In this document: piece after piece, positions 28,009-38,649 of the stretch
How positions within the stretch are numbered: the first letter of the stretch is position 1
Layout: each line of letters opens with the position of its first letter
Notes under the pieces: model-generated
Database searches by the model: none
What the model was told of the DNA's origin: nothing
The model's input: only the letters and a program-made list of their open reading frames with translations
From: Candidatus Lumbricidiphila eiseniae
GTDB lineage: Bacteria > Actinomycetota > Actinomycetes > Actinomycetales > Microbacteriaceae
Length of the DNA stretch: 64,000 nucleotides
Assembly (NCBI GenBank): GCA_002529645.1
Contig: NAEP01000044.1
Location: 62,001 to 126,000 of the forward strand
Reading direction: 5' to 3'
Made by a program: the position numbers and the translations under genes

Positions 28009-28088
28009 CTCATTCCCCAATGATCACGGGTTCGTCGGAGCCCGAAGCGCCCCCATACGCCCTCATTCCCCAATGATGACGGGTTCGT
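28009..28088. repeat. CRISPR-like two-repeat unit at the ilvA stop codon, locus 9
   Basis: 27-bp copies at 28009-28035 and 28062-28088 differ at one base and are 53 bp apart, shorter than other loci, as if part of the spacer was lost. The right copy contains the ilvA stop codon, so the left copy is a duplicate of the gene's last codons placed downstream. Confidence 0.55.
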
Positions 28089-29289
28089 AGCCGGCGCGGC
28101 GCAGCGTGTGCACCACCTCCGCACGGTGTTCAGGGCCACGGGTCTCAACCGAGAGTTGCAACTCCACCTCGGAAATCTGCATTTTTGATCCGTGTCGTGT
28201 GTGCAACACCTCCACGACGTTGGCGTTTGCACCCGAGAGCAACTCGGAGATCCGAGCAAGCTGCCCCGGACGGTCGGGCAGCCCGATAGTGATCGTGAGG
28301 TACCGGTCGGATGCGGCGAGTCCGTGCGCGACCACCCGCTGCATGAGCAGTGGGTCAATGTTGCCGCCGGAAAGCAGGGCGACAACCGGGCCATCCGACC
28401 TAACCTGACCGGTCATGATTGCGGCAACCGACACTGCACCCGCCGGTTCAACCACGAGCTTGGCGCGTTCAAGTAGAACCAGGAGTGCCCGCGCGATATC
28501 GTCCTCCGACACGGTGACGATCTGGTCAACAAACTCCTGCACAAGGGGGAAGGTGATCTCTCCCGGGCGGTACACCGCGATCCCATCAGCAATGGTCGGA
28601 ACAACAGCAACCTGCTGCGGCGATCCTGCAGCAAGCGAGGCCACAAACGGGGACGCATTCGCCGCCTGCACACCGATGATGTGAATGGTTCGACCCAACT
28701 GCGCGGCACGCTGCTTCATGACGCTCGCAACACCGGCGATGAGACCGCCGCCGCCGATCGGAATGACAACGGTTGTGACGTTCGGAACCTGCTCGAGAAT
28801 TTCCAACCCGATAGTCCCCTGACCAGCGATGATGTCGAGATGGTCGAACGGCGGAATGATGACCGCACCGGTTGACCGTGCAAAATCGGCCGCGGCTGCA
28901 GCTGTATCACCGAAGTTGTCACCGTGGAGCACTACCTCGGCACCATAGGAATGAGTGGCCTCAAGCTTCGGCAGCGCCACCCCGACCGGCATGAAGATAG
29001 TAGCCCGGATCCCCAACTCGCGGGCAGCGTAGGCGACTCCCTGCGCATGATTTCCGGCGGATGCCGCGACCACTCCCCGCGCACGCGCGTCAACACTGAG
29101 GGCTGACAGCAGCCGATAGGCACCACGGAGCTTGTACGAGCCGGTGCGCTGCAGGTTTTCGCATTTCAGATAGACCGGCTGCCCGAGGCTCGCAGACAGA
29201 TAGGTTGACGATTCCATGGGCGTCTGTCGCACGATGCCGCGCAGGATGTCGCGGGTGCGCTCAAACTCGGCAAGCGAGGGGGTGCTCAC
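28063..29289 (-). CDS. ilvA: Threonine ammonia-lyase (threonine dehydratase)
   Basis: 408 aa PLP enzyme making 2-oxobutanoate from threonine. The PLP lysine lies in 'QRTGSYKLRGAYR'; 'AASAGNHAQGVAYAAR' and the glycine loop 'VVIPIGGGGLIAG' are typical. Residues ~325-408 form one ACT regulatory domain ('TIGLPDRPGQLARISELLSGANANV'), as in the shorter IlvA/TdcB-like forms. The stop codon lies in a CRISPR-like repeat. Confidence 0.95.
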   Translation of the reverse strand: MSTPSLAEFERTRDILRGIVRQTPMESSTYLSASLGQPVYLKCENLQRTGSYKLRGAYRLLSALSVDARARGVVAASAGNHAQGVAYAARELGIRATIFMPVGVALPKLEATHSYGAEVVLHGDNFGDTAAAAADFARSTGAVIIPPFDHLDIIAGQGTIGLEILEQVPNVTTVVIPIGGGGLIAGVASVMKQRAAQLGRTIHIIGVQAANASPFVASLAAGSPQQVAVVPTIADGIAVYRPGEITFPLVQEFVDQIVTVSEDDIARALLVLLERAKLVVEPAGAVSVAAIMTGQVRSDGPVVALLSGGNIDPLLMQRVVAHGLAASDRYLTITIGLPDRPGQLARISELLSGANANVVEVLHTRHGSKMQISEVELQLSVETRGPEHRAEVVHTLRRAGYEPVIIGE

Positions 29290-29640
29290 GATGTGAAACC
29301 TGACTTTCCTAGAGCGGATTTACTGGGCTCCGTGCGCCACAGGGCGAACCGGGGTGCGACACGCAGACTGACATCGTCCTTCCAGGAGCCGCCGACAACG
29401 TAAACAATAATGACATTAAGCGCAGCCCCCGTAGGTACAGCGAAGAGGGCTCCCGGAATACCACCAAGAAGAGAACCGGTTGCCACCGCAAGAACCACCC
29501 CGAGCGGATGCGCCTTCACCGCGGTTCCCACTAACAAGCGGCTGCAGGATGTATCCCTCACGCCGCTGTACGGCGAGCAGCAGCTACGACCACGCTGGCT
29601 GTGAGCCTCATCGCAAACCGAATACCCTCTGCGGGCTCTC
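29286..29640 (-). pseudogene. Relic of an AI-2E family transporter, C-terminal part
   Basis: The frame ending at 29286 reads 'LVGTAVKAHPLGVVLAVATGSLLGGIPGALFAVP', the conserved C-terminal segment of AI-2E/PerM transporters. Just upstream the family's preceding motif ('VQ..EGYILQPLV') appears in another frame, so there is a frameshift around 29535-29545. Nothing upstream of ~29640 resembles the N-terminal transmembrane part, and lemA occupies that DNA. It is a decayed remnant that probably makes no transporter. Confidence 0.7.
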
Positions 29641-29685
29641 CCGGCCCGGCTCCGGACACCCCGACGGCACCGATCAGCGTCACTC

Positions 29686-30255
29686 TCAGAACTGGACCCG
29701 TGGTGCATCGGCGGTCAACACCGTGCCATCCAGCTCAAAATAGTCGCGCCGGTGATAGTGGAGACTGCGGAGGAAAAGGGTGTTCGGAAATGCCTCCAGC
29801 CGGCTGTTAAACTCGCGCACTCGAACGTTGTACCCGCGCCGGGCAGCCTGTACCCGGTCTTGCATGTCTCGCAGTTCGGATTGCAGCTGAAGGAACTTCG
29901 TGCTGGCTTGAAGTTTGGGATACGCCTCCGCTACTTCAAAAAGGGATCGGACTGCCTGCTGCATGCTGCACTCGGTGCGGGCAGCGGGAAGGGGAGTCTG
30001 TGCGCCAGCGGTCTGTTCCCGCGCCTGCATCACCGAGATGTACACGGATTCTTCGTGCGGGGCATACTTTTTCACGAGCTCAACCAGATGCGGGAGCAGC
30101 TCTAGTCGCCGCGAGAACTGGTCGCAGAGATTCTCCCACTCCTCATCAACACGACCGTTGAGGTGCACAAGCGCCTTGCGCGCAAGGAGCAGGTACAGAC
30201 CGGCCGCAATCACCACGATCGCAACAACGAGTATGACGGGAACGATCCATTCCAC
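29686..30255 (-). CDS. lemA: LemA family protein
   Basis: 189 aa. One N-terminal transmembrane helix (residues 3-24) followed by the LemA helical domain ('VDEEWENLCDQFSRRLELLPHLVELVKKY', 'VMQAREQTAGA', 'RDMQDRVQAARRGYNVRVREFNSRLEAFPN'). I chose GTG 30255 because AGGAG lies 8 bp upstream and the family's short N-terminus results. Function unknown. The upstream gap 30256-30578 holds the ppx leader and no feature I can support. Confidence 0.9.
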   Translation of the reverse strand: MEWIVPVILVVAIVVIAAGLYLLLARKALVHLNGRVDEEWENLCDQFSRRLELLPHLVELVKKYAPHEESVYISVMQAREQTAGAQTPLPAARTECSMQQAVRSLFEVAEAYPKLQASTKFLQLQSELRDMQDRVQAARRGYNVRVREFNSRLEAFPNTLFLRSLHYHRRDYFELDGTVLTADAPRVQF

Positions 30256-30578
30256 GGGAGGCACTCCTAACAGGGTTGTGTGGAGGTTGCATTGACCTGA
30301 CGCCGCACACACCACATCAACGGATGGCACAGCTATCGACCGAGGAGAAAACCCCACTCCTTATCATATCCACCGACAAGTCACCCGGTAGGGCTCTGTG
30401 GAAGAGATCACAGCTAACCCACAGTGTGCCTCATGGGCTTGGGCACTCGGAAACACCCCCTCCACCAGCCGACTGACACCAACCTCATAACCGATCACAG
30501 CTAACGTACACCCGACACGGTGCCGCAGCATCCCGGTAATTTTCGGCACACCGACGACAGGAGAGATACGCTCGCAGG

Positions 30579-31505
30579 ATGCGACTTGGCGTTCTCGATG
30601 TAGGTTCAAATACCGTCCATCTGCTCGTGGTTGATGCTCACCCGGGAGCACGCCCCATCCCGGCCGTGTCGCACAAATCGGTTCTCCGGCTCATGCGCTA
30701 CCTCGACCCCGATGGTGCGATCAATGACGAGGGAATCGCGGCCCTTGTCGAAGCCGCCACCCGAGCCGCAGCGGAGGCGCGTGCGGCTGGGGTGGACGAA
30801 TTGCTCACGTTCGCGACATCCGCCATCCGTGAGGCGCGCAACGGACCCACCGTGCTGACCCTCATCTCGGAGGTGCTCGGTCAGGAACTCCGGGTGCTCT
30901 CCGGAACAGACGAGGCCAAGCTCACGTTTCTCGCGGTGCGTCGCTGGTTTGGCTGGTCGTCAGGATGCATCCTGCTGTTTGATATTGGCGGCGGCTCGCT
31001 CGAGCTAGCGCAGGGCATTGATGAGGTCCCGGATGTCGCGGAGTCTGTTCCGCTCGGCGCGGGCCGCTCCACCGTCGCGTTCCTGCCCGACGATCCGCCC
31101 TCGCCTGAGCAGCTGAATGCGCTCCGGCATCACGCAGCAACCGTACTTGCGCAAACCGTCTCCGCTTTCGGCCCACTGGCACGGCCCGACCATGTCGTCG
31201 GATCGTCAAAAACGATTCGCTCACTCGCACGACTGGCGGGGCATCCCGTCACCGGTGCCAGGAGCAGTGAACGGTGGCTCCTGCCACGCAACCGTCTCAA
31301 CGATTGGCTTCCCCGGCTCGCTCAAATCCCCTCCCAGGCTCGCACGGCGCTGCCCGGCATCACCGCCGATCGTACGTTCCACATCGTTGCGGGTGCTGTT
31401 GTGCTCGCCGAAACCATGCGCGCGTTTGATGTTGACGAACTCGAAATCTCGCCGTGGGCACTGCGTGAAGGACTCATCCTGCGGCGACTCGATCGGCTGG
31501 GATAG
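30579..31505 (+). CDS. Ppx/GppA family phosphatase
   Basis: 308 aa. Actin-like ATPase fold: 'RLGVLDVGSNTVHLLVVD' (phosphate 1 motif), 'LFDIGGGSLELAQG' (phosphate 2), 'GSSKTIRSLARLAG' and C-terminal 'WALREGLILRRLD'. Short form typical of actinobacteria; exopolyphosphatase or (p)ppGpp-linked pyrophosphatase activity cannot be told apart from the sequence. ATG preceded by CAGGATG. Confidence 0.92.
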   Translation: MRLGVLDVGSNTVHLLVVDAHPGARPIPAVSHKSVLRLMRYLDPDGAINDEGIAALVEAATRAAAEARAAGVDELLTFATSAIREARNGPTVLTLISEVLGQELRVLSGTDEAKLTFLAVRRWFGWSSGCILLFDIGGGSLELAQGIDEVPDVAESVPLGAGRSTVAFLPDDPPSPEQLNALRHHAATVLAQTVSAFGPLARPDHVVGSSKTIRSLARLAGHPVTGARSSERWLLPRNRLNDWLPRLAQIPSQARTALPGITADRTFHIVAGAVVLAETMRAFDVDELEISPWALREGLILRRLDRLG

Positions 31506-31635
31506 CTGCCAGGTTCGTCACGCCCACAGTGTTGTGACGGCAGATTCGCCTCTGGCGTGCCCTTCAGCTTCCCGGTTAGTTTGTGGCGCGCGGAGCCTTT
31601 GCGGGGATGTGGACAAAGTGACAGAGCACACGTGG

Positions 31636-33039
31636 TTAGGTCGTAGTACGTGCAGCCTTCCCGCTGGGTGCCGATTTGGCGGATGCCCGTGCCGGGGCCG
31701 TCACGACCGGGGCATCCACCGGTTTAGGGCGCGAGGCAAACGCCTCAAACTGCGCGCGCGGATGCTGCACCGCAGCAAGTGAGACAATATCGCGTCCGAG
31801 CCAGAGGTTGTTCCACCAGCCCCAAAAGACGCGAAACTTGCGCTCCCAACTCGGGATGGCAAGACCGTGGTAGCCGCGGTGTGCAAACCAGGCAAACAGA
31901 CCGGTCAGGGCGATCTTCTTTGACTGGAATGCGCCAGCACCAATGCCGAGCCCCGCGACCGCACCGAGGTTCTTGTGGACGTACTGCTTCGGTTCCTCGC
32001 CGCGCAAAACCGCCACAATGTTCTTCGCGAGCAGCTTGCCCTGCCGCACCGCGTGCTGGGCGTTCGGCACACAGTTGCCGCCAACACCGCCACCGGTGAG
32101 ATCGGGCACCGCCGAGATATCACCAGCAGCCCAGGCATCCACAACAGCCTCATCCTCGTCACCGATCCGGAGATCAGCACGAACCCTGATTCGACCACGC
32201 TCTTCGACGGGCAAGTCACTCGAGCGCACAATGCCCGGGTTCGCCATCACACCGGCCGTCCAGATGATGAGATTCGCCGGAATTGACTCACCCGTGGACA
32301 GCTCAACAACACTGTCAACCGCGCTCTGCACCTGCGTATCGAGGTGAATCTTTGCTCCACGCTGAGCAAGGTTCTTAATGACCTTGAGACTAGTGGGGAG
32401 CGATACCTCGGGCATGATCCGCCCCATCGCCTCGATGAGGTGAAAGTGAACCTCTTCAAACGCAATCTGCGGGTAGTGCTTGAGCAGTGCGGTTGCGAAC
32501 GAGCGTAGTTCCGCAAACACCTCGATACCGGCAAATCCACCCCCCACCACGACGGTTGTCAGCACACGTTCCCGCTCCGGTCCAGGGGCAAGGTTGGATG
32601 CCACGGAGAAACTGTCGATGAGACGATCACGAATCGCGACCGCTTCTTCGATGGTCTTCAGACCGATCGCGTTGTCCGCAATCCCGGGGATCGGGAAGGT
32701 GCGCGAGACCGCACCACCAGTGACGACAACGATGTCATACTCAAACTCCCAGGGGGAGCCATCCACCGGGGTGATTGTGGCGGTCTTCGAGGCGTGGTTG
32801 ATCGCGGTGACCGTGGCGGTGATCACTGCGGTGCGGGTAAGGTGACGGCGCTGGGCCACCACCGCGTGCCGCGGTTCGATGGACCCGGCAGCTACCTCGG
32901 GCAAGAACGGCTGGTACGTCAGATACGGGAGCGGATCAACGACCGTCACCTCTGCCTCCCCCGATCGGAGCCACTTCTCCAGTTTCCATGCGGTGTAAAA
33001 ACCGGCATAGCCGCCACCGACAATGAGAATTTTGGGCAC
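31636..33039 (-). CDS. ndh: Type II NADH dehydrogenase (NDH-2)
   Basis: 467 aa flavoprotein passing electrons from NADH to quinone without proton pumping. FAD motif 'ILIVGGGYAGFYTAWKLE' at the N-terminus, NADH motif 'VVVGGGFAGIEVFAEL' near residue 165, 'TAGVMANPGIV' and 'WAAGDISAVPDLTGGG' for FAD binding. A C-terminal amphipathic/hydrophobic segment near residue 375 probably anchors it to the membrane. GTG start. A Pro/Ala-rich tail of about 30 residues ends the protein. Confidence 0.93.
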   Translation of the reverse strand: MPKILIVGGGYAGFYTAWKLEKWLRSGEAEVTVVDPLPYLTYQPFLPEVAAGSIEPRHAVVAQRRHLTRTAVITATVTAINHASKTATITPVDGSPWEFEYDIVVVTGGAVSRTFPIPGIADNAIGLKTIEEAVAIRDRLIDSFSVASNLAPGPERERVLTTVVVGGGFAGIEVFAELRSFATALLKHYPQIAFEEVHFHLIEAMGRIMPEVSLPTSLKVIKNLAQRGAKIHLDTQVQSAVDSVVELSTGESIPANLIIWTAGVMANPGIVRSSDLPVEERGRIRVRADLRIGDEDEAVVDAWAAGDISAVPDLTGGGVGGNCVPNAQHAVRQGKLLAKNIVAVLRGEEPKQYVHKNLGAVAGLGIGAGAFQSKKIALTGLFAWFAHRGYHGLAIPSWERKFRVFWGWWNNLWLGRDIVSLAAVQHPRAQFEAFASRPKPVDAPVVTAPARASAKSAPSGKAARTTT

Positions 33040-33113
33040 AGTGAGTCTCCTCGCTCAACTTAGCGGAGCGCCGCTTGAGCAGCGGCACACGGGGTGGGGT
33101 TTGTGTTGCTCGG

Positions 33114-34394
33114 TTATCGCTCGCGCCGACGAGCGAGGCGTTTCCAGTGGCGAACAGCACCGATTCCTAGCAGCGCAGTTAGCGTACCAAATCCAGCGAC
33201 GAGCGCGAGCGGGACCGTCACATAAGTAAGAGTCCGCTCGGTGGGCAACAACGTTTTGGCTCCCGTCAGGGGCGGCAGCGGGGGGTCAGGGATGGGGGTG
33301 ATCGGCGGTTTTTCGGTTGCTGCAGCACTCGGGGTCACATCCGCACGACGGTGCAGTCTGATCCAGGAGGTGAGCCCATCGACGAGAACATGTGAATCAA
33401 CCGGAGTAACCTGTGCGGTGAGTGCCGCGACCGGGTCAATGAGCCCGTATCCGTAGAGCGCGCTCGGCACGACGTGGCCATCGGGGTTCGCGGTGCGAGT
33501 CACCCGCTCGATGACGTTCGCGGCATCCAGATCGGGATACTTTGACCGCACGAGAGCGACAAGACCCGACACGATGGGAGTGGCACCACTGGTGCCGTAC
33601 CACGTCACATACGCACCGTTCGGGTTGACACCGACGAGATCTTCGCTGGGGGCAGAAATCCCGATGGTGATGCCCTGCGAGCTTGCGTCGACGCTCGCTT
33701 TCTTGGTGCGGGTCACTCCGCCCACGGTGAGAACCCCGGGGATCGTCGCGGGTGCACCCACCTCGCTCGTCCCACCGCCGCGATTGCCGGCTGCGGCCAC
33801 CACTACCACATCGTGCTGGAAAGCGTAGAGAAAAGCCTCGTCCCAACTCGGTGGCCAGTCCCGGGTGTTACGAGTGAGGGACATGTTGATGACCTTTGCA
33901 CCACTGTCAACTGCCCACTTTACTGCCTTTGCGATCTGGTCATCAGGGGAGAGAACCGCACCGGTGTTCTGACCAAACGCAACCGAGACGCTCAGTATTT
34001 TCGCGTCCGGTGCAACACCCATGATTCCGCTCGTGGCGGATGTCCCGTTCCCCGCCAACAACGACGCGACAAGCGTGCCGTGCTCGGAATCCTCCCCCAC
34101 CGGGGTTTGGCCGTCGGCGGACCCGATGCCCGAGACATCCGTACCACCCACGACAGTGCCAGCCAGATCAGGCACCGATCCCTTCACGCCGGTGTCGATG
34201 ATGGCGACTTTTACTCCTTTGCCCCGTGTGATATTCCACGCGGAGAGGAAACCGTAGTCACTGAGCCAGTATTCGCTGTCACGCACGATATCCGCACGGG
34301 CAGGTGTCGCGCCAGAGATCCCGAGCAGGGCGGTTGCCAGCACCGTGGCCGCGATGGTCGCACGTGGTGTCGGGATGACCCGACCGCGCGTCAC
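33114..34394 (-). CDS. Secreted, membrane-anchored S8 serine protease
   Basis: 426 aa subtilase. The catalytic Asp, His and Ser lie in 'VAIIDTGVKGSVPDL', 'EHGTLVASLLAG' and 'YGTSGATPIVSGLVALV'; 'VVAAAGNRGGG' holds the oxyanion Asn. The GTG at 34394, overlapping the DUF501 stop as GTGA, gives a signal peptide (RGRVIPTPR, hydrophobic core, 'TPARA' cleavage site). A Pro-rich linker, a C-terminal transmembrane helix and a short Arg-rich tail follow, the layout of mycosin-like proteases. No ESX genes are nearby, so a mycosin role is not supported. An upstream in-frame ATG at 34496 would bury the signal peptide. Confidence 0.9.
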   Translation of the reverse strand: MTRGRVIPTPRATIAATVLATALLGISGATPARADIVRDSEYWLSDYGFLSAWNITRGKGVKVAIIDTGVKGSVPDLAGTVVGGTDVSGIGSADGQTPVGEDSEHGTLVASLLAGNGTSATSGIMGVAPDAKILSVSVAFGQNTGAVLSPDDQIAKAVKWAVDSGAKVINMSLTRNTRDWPPSWDEAFLYAFQHDVVVVAAAGNRGGGTSEVGAPATIPGVLTVGGVTRTKKASVDASSQGITIGISAPSEDLVGVNPNGAYVTWYGTSGATPIVSGLVALVRSKYPDLDAANVIERVTRTANPDGHVVPSALYGYGLIDPVAALTAQVTPVDSHVLVDGLTSWIRLHRRADVTPSAAATEKPPITPIPDPPLPPLTGAKTLLPTERTLTYVTVPLALVAGFGTLTALLGIGAVRHWKRLARRRER

Positions 34395-34963
34395 CGACAC
34401 GAACCCGAACCCGCACACTGACACACGGACACACCGCCGCCCTCGGACTCGCCCACTGGCGGGTACTCCGGACACTGACACACCGATGGTGTCCACCGCG
34501 AGCGCGCGAGTGCAAGATCACCGATCGGGTTCACCCCCGGGCCTGCCGCGAGCGCATGCGCGCAGAGCGCGTGCAGGCACTTCACCCGCACCGGCATGCC
34601 CCCGGCCGAGGTCTGCGCAAGCTCGGGAACAACCGCGACGGCCTCTCGCTCAGCAAGATACGAGCGATGGGCCGCGCGATACGCCACCGCAATATCCGGG
34701 TCGGATTCGAGCAGCTCGGTGCACTCCGTCATAAACTGCGCGGCTTCTAGGCGCGACATCTCTGCGGTGGCTGCCGGATGCGTCAGGTAGTAGAGGGTGG
34801 GGAAGGGCGTGCCATCTGCCAGTCGCGGTGCGGTCGTCACCACCGCCGGTGCACCACACACGCACCGCGCGGGCACCGCGATCACATTGCGGGCGGGACG
34901 TCCCAGCTGCGCTGAGACAATCTGGATGTCTCGCTCCGTCACACTCCCGGTCAACGGCGTCAT
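34391..34963 (-). CDS. DUF501 domain protein
   Basis: 190 aa. 'DIQIVSAQLGRPARNVIAVPARCVCGAPAVVTTAPRL', 'PFPTLYYLTHP' and 'VKCLHALCAHALAAGPGVNPIGD' are the recognisable DUF501 blocks, with conserved Cys and His that may bind metal. Function unknown. It starts one base inside the stop of the FtsB-like gene and ends overlapping the protease start by 4 bp, so eno-ftsB-DUF501-protease-ndh reads as one minus-strand cluster. Confidence 0.9.
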   Translation of the reverse strand: MTPLTGSVTERDIQIVSAQLGRPARNVIAVPARCVCGAPAVVTTAPRLADGTPFPTLYYLTHPAATAEMSRLEAAQFMTECTELLESDPDIAVAYRAAHRSYLAEREAVAVVPELAQTSAGGMPVRVKCLHALCAHALAAGPGVNPIGDLALARSRWTPSVCQCPEYPPVGESEGGGVSVCQCAGSGSCR

Positions 34964-35478
34964 TATCCACCTGCCCCGGGGGTCGCTGTCGGCGCAGGTG
35001 TCGGTGCACCCGCGCCAGCATCCCGCGCCGCGGGTGTGAGCCCTGCCACCATCACTGATGAGAGCGCGGTGAGCATCCAGTTGCTCTTTGTCGTGGTCAG
35101 CTGTGCCGACACCGGCACCTGTGATTCGAGCTTTTCGGTATCCGGTCGATCATCGATAACGAGGTAACTGACCTCACCCGGCCGCACGTAGTAAAGACGT
35201 TCGCGTGCCTGCGTGATGATGTACGTCGTGTCATTCCAGCGGTCACGCTGTGCCTGCAACTGTTGCACGGTGGTTTCGTCCGCCGCAATGGCGGTCTGCA
35301 GTTCTAGGATTTGACGACGTTGCGCGACGTACGCACTGACCGTCGGGGCGAGCACGAGCACGGCGAGCACGATCATCATCAACATCATGACCGAAAAACC
35401 CGACACAACGACCCCACCACCGCGCCGGGCAGGACGTGTCGTGGGGCGGGCGGGCGGGCGCAATTTTCGCTCCGTCAT
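34963..35478 (-). CDS. FtsB/DivIC-like septum formation initiator
   Basis: 171 aa. Basic N-terminus, one transmembrane helix (residues ~27-50), then a coiled coil ('AQRRQILELQTAIAADETTVQQLQAQRDRW') and the conserved 'ARERLYYVRPGEVSYLV' block of the FtsB/DivIC family. Works in the divisome with FtsL and FtsQ. Neighbourhood eno-divIC-DUF501 is the standard actinobacterial order. The C-terminus is Pro/Ala-rich. Confidence 0.93.
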   Translation of the reverse strand: MTERKLRPPARPTTRPARRGGGVVVSGFSVMMLMMIVLAVLVLAPTVSAYVAQRRQILELQTAIAADETTVQQLQAQRDRWNDTTYIITQARERLYYVRPGEVSYLVIDDRPDTEKLESQVPVSAQLTTTKSNWMLTALSSVMVAGLTPAARDAGAGAPTPAPTATPGAGG

Positions 35479-35576
35479 TCCACTCCTACACCTCCCGCAT
35501 GAGACCAGAAAGAAGGATGCCGCTGGGGCGCGAACCTACCGCGCCATCCGCGACCCCGAACTGTGACACAGCACCG

Positions 35577-37187
<1,611 letters not shown>

Positions 37188-37214
37188 TCATTCGTAACCG
37201 GAAGGAGGCTCGCA

Positions 37215-38450
37215 GTGCAGAACGCAGAGCCACAACCTCGTTCCGCCGCTCTCATTGAGGGTTCCGGACATCTCTTGCAACTACTTCGGCACAGAGGGGC
37301 ACAGACCATCACGGAGTTGGCCGCAGAAATGGATGTCTCGCGGTCAACTGTCATCCAACGTCTTGACTTTCTCGGTGAAGCGCACATAGTCGAGAGTAGT
37401 GTTGCGGCCGCTCTCGGCCGCGGACGTCCAGCCGCCGTCTATCAGTTCAACCCGAGAGCAGGCCTGGTGCTTGCAGTTCAGGTCGGCCTGACCGGATGTC
37501 GCGTCGCGGTCACCGACCTTCTCGGTGACGTTCTGTCCAACGAACTTGTATCGGTCGATTTCGCACGGGGCGCTGCTGTCTTGCTCGATACACTGACAGA
37601 CACCTTTGATGCAATGGTCACCGCGCTTGATCGACCCAACAGTGAGGTGGTCGGTATCGGGGTCGGTATTCCGAGCGTGGTTGAGCTGCAAAACTACGCT
37701 CGAAACCTCGGAACTGACGTTCAGAGCTGGGATCGCAACCTTTTTCGAACTGTGCTTCGCGCACGCTACGACGCCCCTGTTTTTCTCGACCTCGACGTCA
37801 ATCTACTTGCACGGGCAGAGTGGCGCATGTCGTGGTCATCGGTCGAGGTGTGCGTGTGTGTGAAACTGGGCACTCTCATCGACGCGGCCATTGTTGTCCA
37901 CGGCAACCCGGTGCGAGGAGCAAGCGGTCTCGCCGGTGAACTCGGTCACATCAAAGTGTCCGGCACAAACACCGCGTGCAGTTGCGGCGGTTTTGGCTGT
38001 CTCGACACTGTCGCCAGCGGTGATGCGCTCGTGCAAGAACTGAAGGCGTCGGGAATGGATGTCTCTCATGTGTCCGAGGTTGTCGCACTCGCGAACAATG
38101 GTGACCCACGGGCTATCCGATCGGTTCGAGAGGCGGGCAGACGCATCGGTGAGGCGCTGTCTTCCGTCGTCAATCTCCTCAATCCGAGTGTCATCATCGC
38201 GTGGGGCTACCTCACCGACGCCGATACCTCTCTGTTCGCGGGAATCCGGGAAGGGCTGTACCAAAAGGCGTTGCCGGGCTCGAGCGAAGATGTTCAACTG
38301 GTGAAGACAAAACTCGGCGCACTGGCCGGTGTTCGTGGTGCCGCCCTGCTTGTTCTTGACGAGGTTCTTGATGCGGACGCGCTTGACCGGATGCTCCTCA
38401 CCCAGTCGTGGTCGCAGGCCTCCCCCAACCCAGTCGGCACATTCGCGTAG
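37215..38450 (+). CDS. ROK family transcriptional regulator
   Basis: 411 aa. N-terminal winged helix (residues ~20-75, 'TITELAAEMDVSRSTVIQRLDFLGEAHIVE') joined to a sugar-kinase-like ROK domain. The zinc motif 'CSCGGFGCLDTVASG' and 'GLAGELGHIKV' are present. The Asp expected of an active kinase is not obvious, as in NagC/Mlc-type regulators. GTG start with AGGAGG. It directly precedes the ABC/catabolic operon and is the obvious candidate to bind the 16-bp dyad at 38573-38615. Confidence 0.92.
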   Translation: MQNAEPQPRSAALIEGSGHLLQLLRHRGAQTITELAAEMDVSRSTVIQRLDFLGEAHIVESSVAAALGRGRPAAVYQFNPRAGLVLAVQVGLTGCRVAVTDLLGDVLSNELVSVDFARGAAVLLDTLTDTFDAMVTALDRPNSEVVGIGVGIPSVVELQNYARNLGTDVQSWDRNLFRTVLRARYDAPVFLDLDVNLLARAEWRMSWSSVEVCVCVKLGTLIDAAIVVHGNPVRGASGLAGELGHIKVSGTNTACSCGGFGCLDTVASGDALVQELKASGMDVSHVSEVVALANNGDPRAIRSVREAGRRIGEALSSVVNLLNPSVIIAWGYLTDADTSLFAGIREGLYQKALPGSSEDVQLVKTKLGALAGVRGAALLVLDEVLDADALDRMLLTQSWSQASPNPVGTFA

Positions 38451-38487
38451 GCCGCCTGAACCACACGGCATCACGGCGCTCGTGCAC

Positions 38488-38528
38488 GACCCGTGACCCG
38501 TGACCCGTGACCCGTGACCCGTGACCCC
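38488..38528. repeat. 7-bp microsatellite (GACCCGT)5
   Basis: Five perfect tandem copies of GACCCGT plus a partial sixth lie between the ROK gene and the operon promoter. A 7-bp unit is prone to slippage and could vary the distance between gene and operator. Confidence 0.85.
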
Positions 38529-38572
38529 AATTTATCTAGGCATCCACATCAATTCCAGAAATTTCAGTGTTT

Positions 38573-38617
38573 ACTACAGGTATTTATGTTGACTGTCAGC
38601 ATAAATACCTGTAGTCT
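38573..38617 (+). promoter_or_regulatory. 16-bp inverted-repeat operator with promoter, solute transport operon
   Basis: Arms ACTACAGGTATTTATG (38573-38588) and its exact reverse complement (38600-38615) are separated by 11 bp. The loop holds TTGACT (38589-38594), a good -35; TAGTCT at 38612-38617 is a weak -10 at 17-bp spacing. A repressor on both arms would cover the whole promoter. Binding by the adjacent ROK regulator is inference. Confidence 0.75.
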
Positions 38618-38649
38618 CGTGCCACCTCTTACCAAAGGAGCACCGAGGC

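Noticed and set aside
30405..30505. GATCACAGCTAAC present twice upstream of the Ppx/GppA gene
   Set aside because: Only 13 bp and 87 bp apart; does not fit the 28/61 pattern and is too short to interpret.
33114..34394. Mycosin of a type VII secretion system
   Set aside because: Layout is mycosin-like, but no eccC, eccB, eccD or WXG100 gene is nearby and the neighbours are eno, divIC and DUF501.
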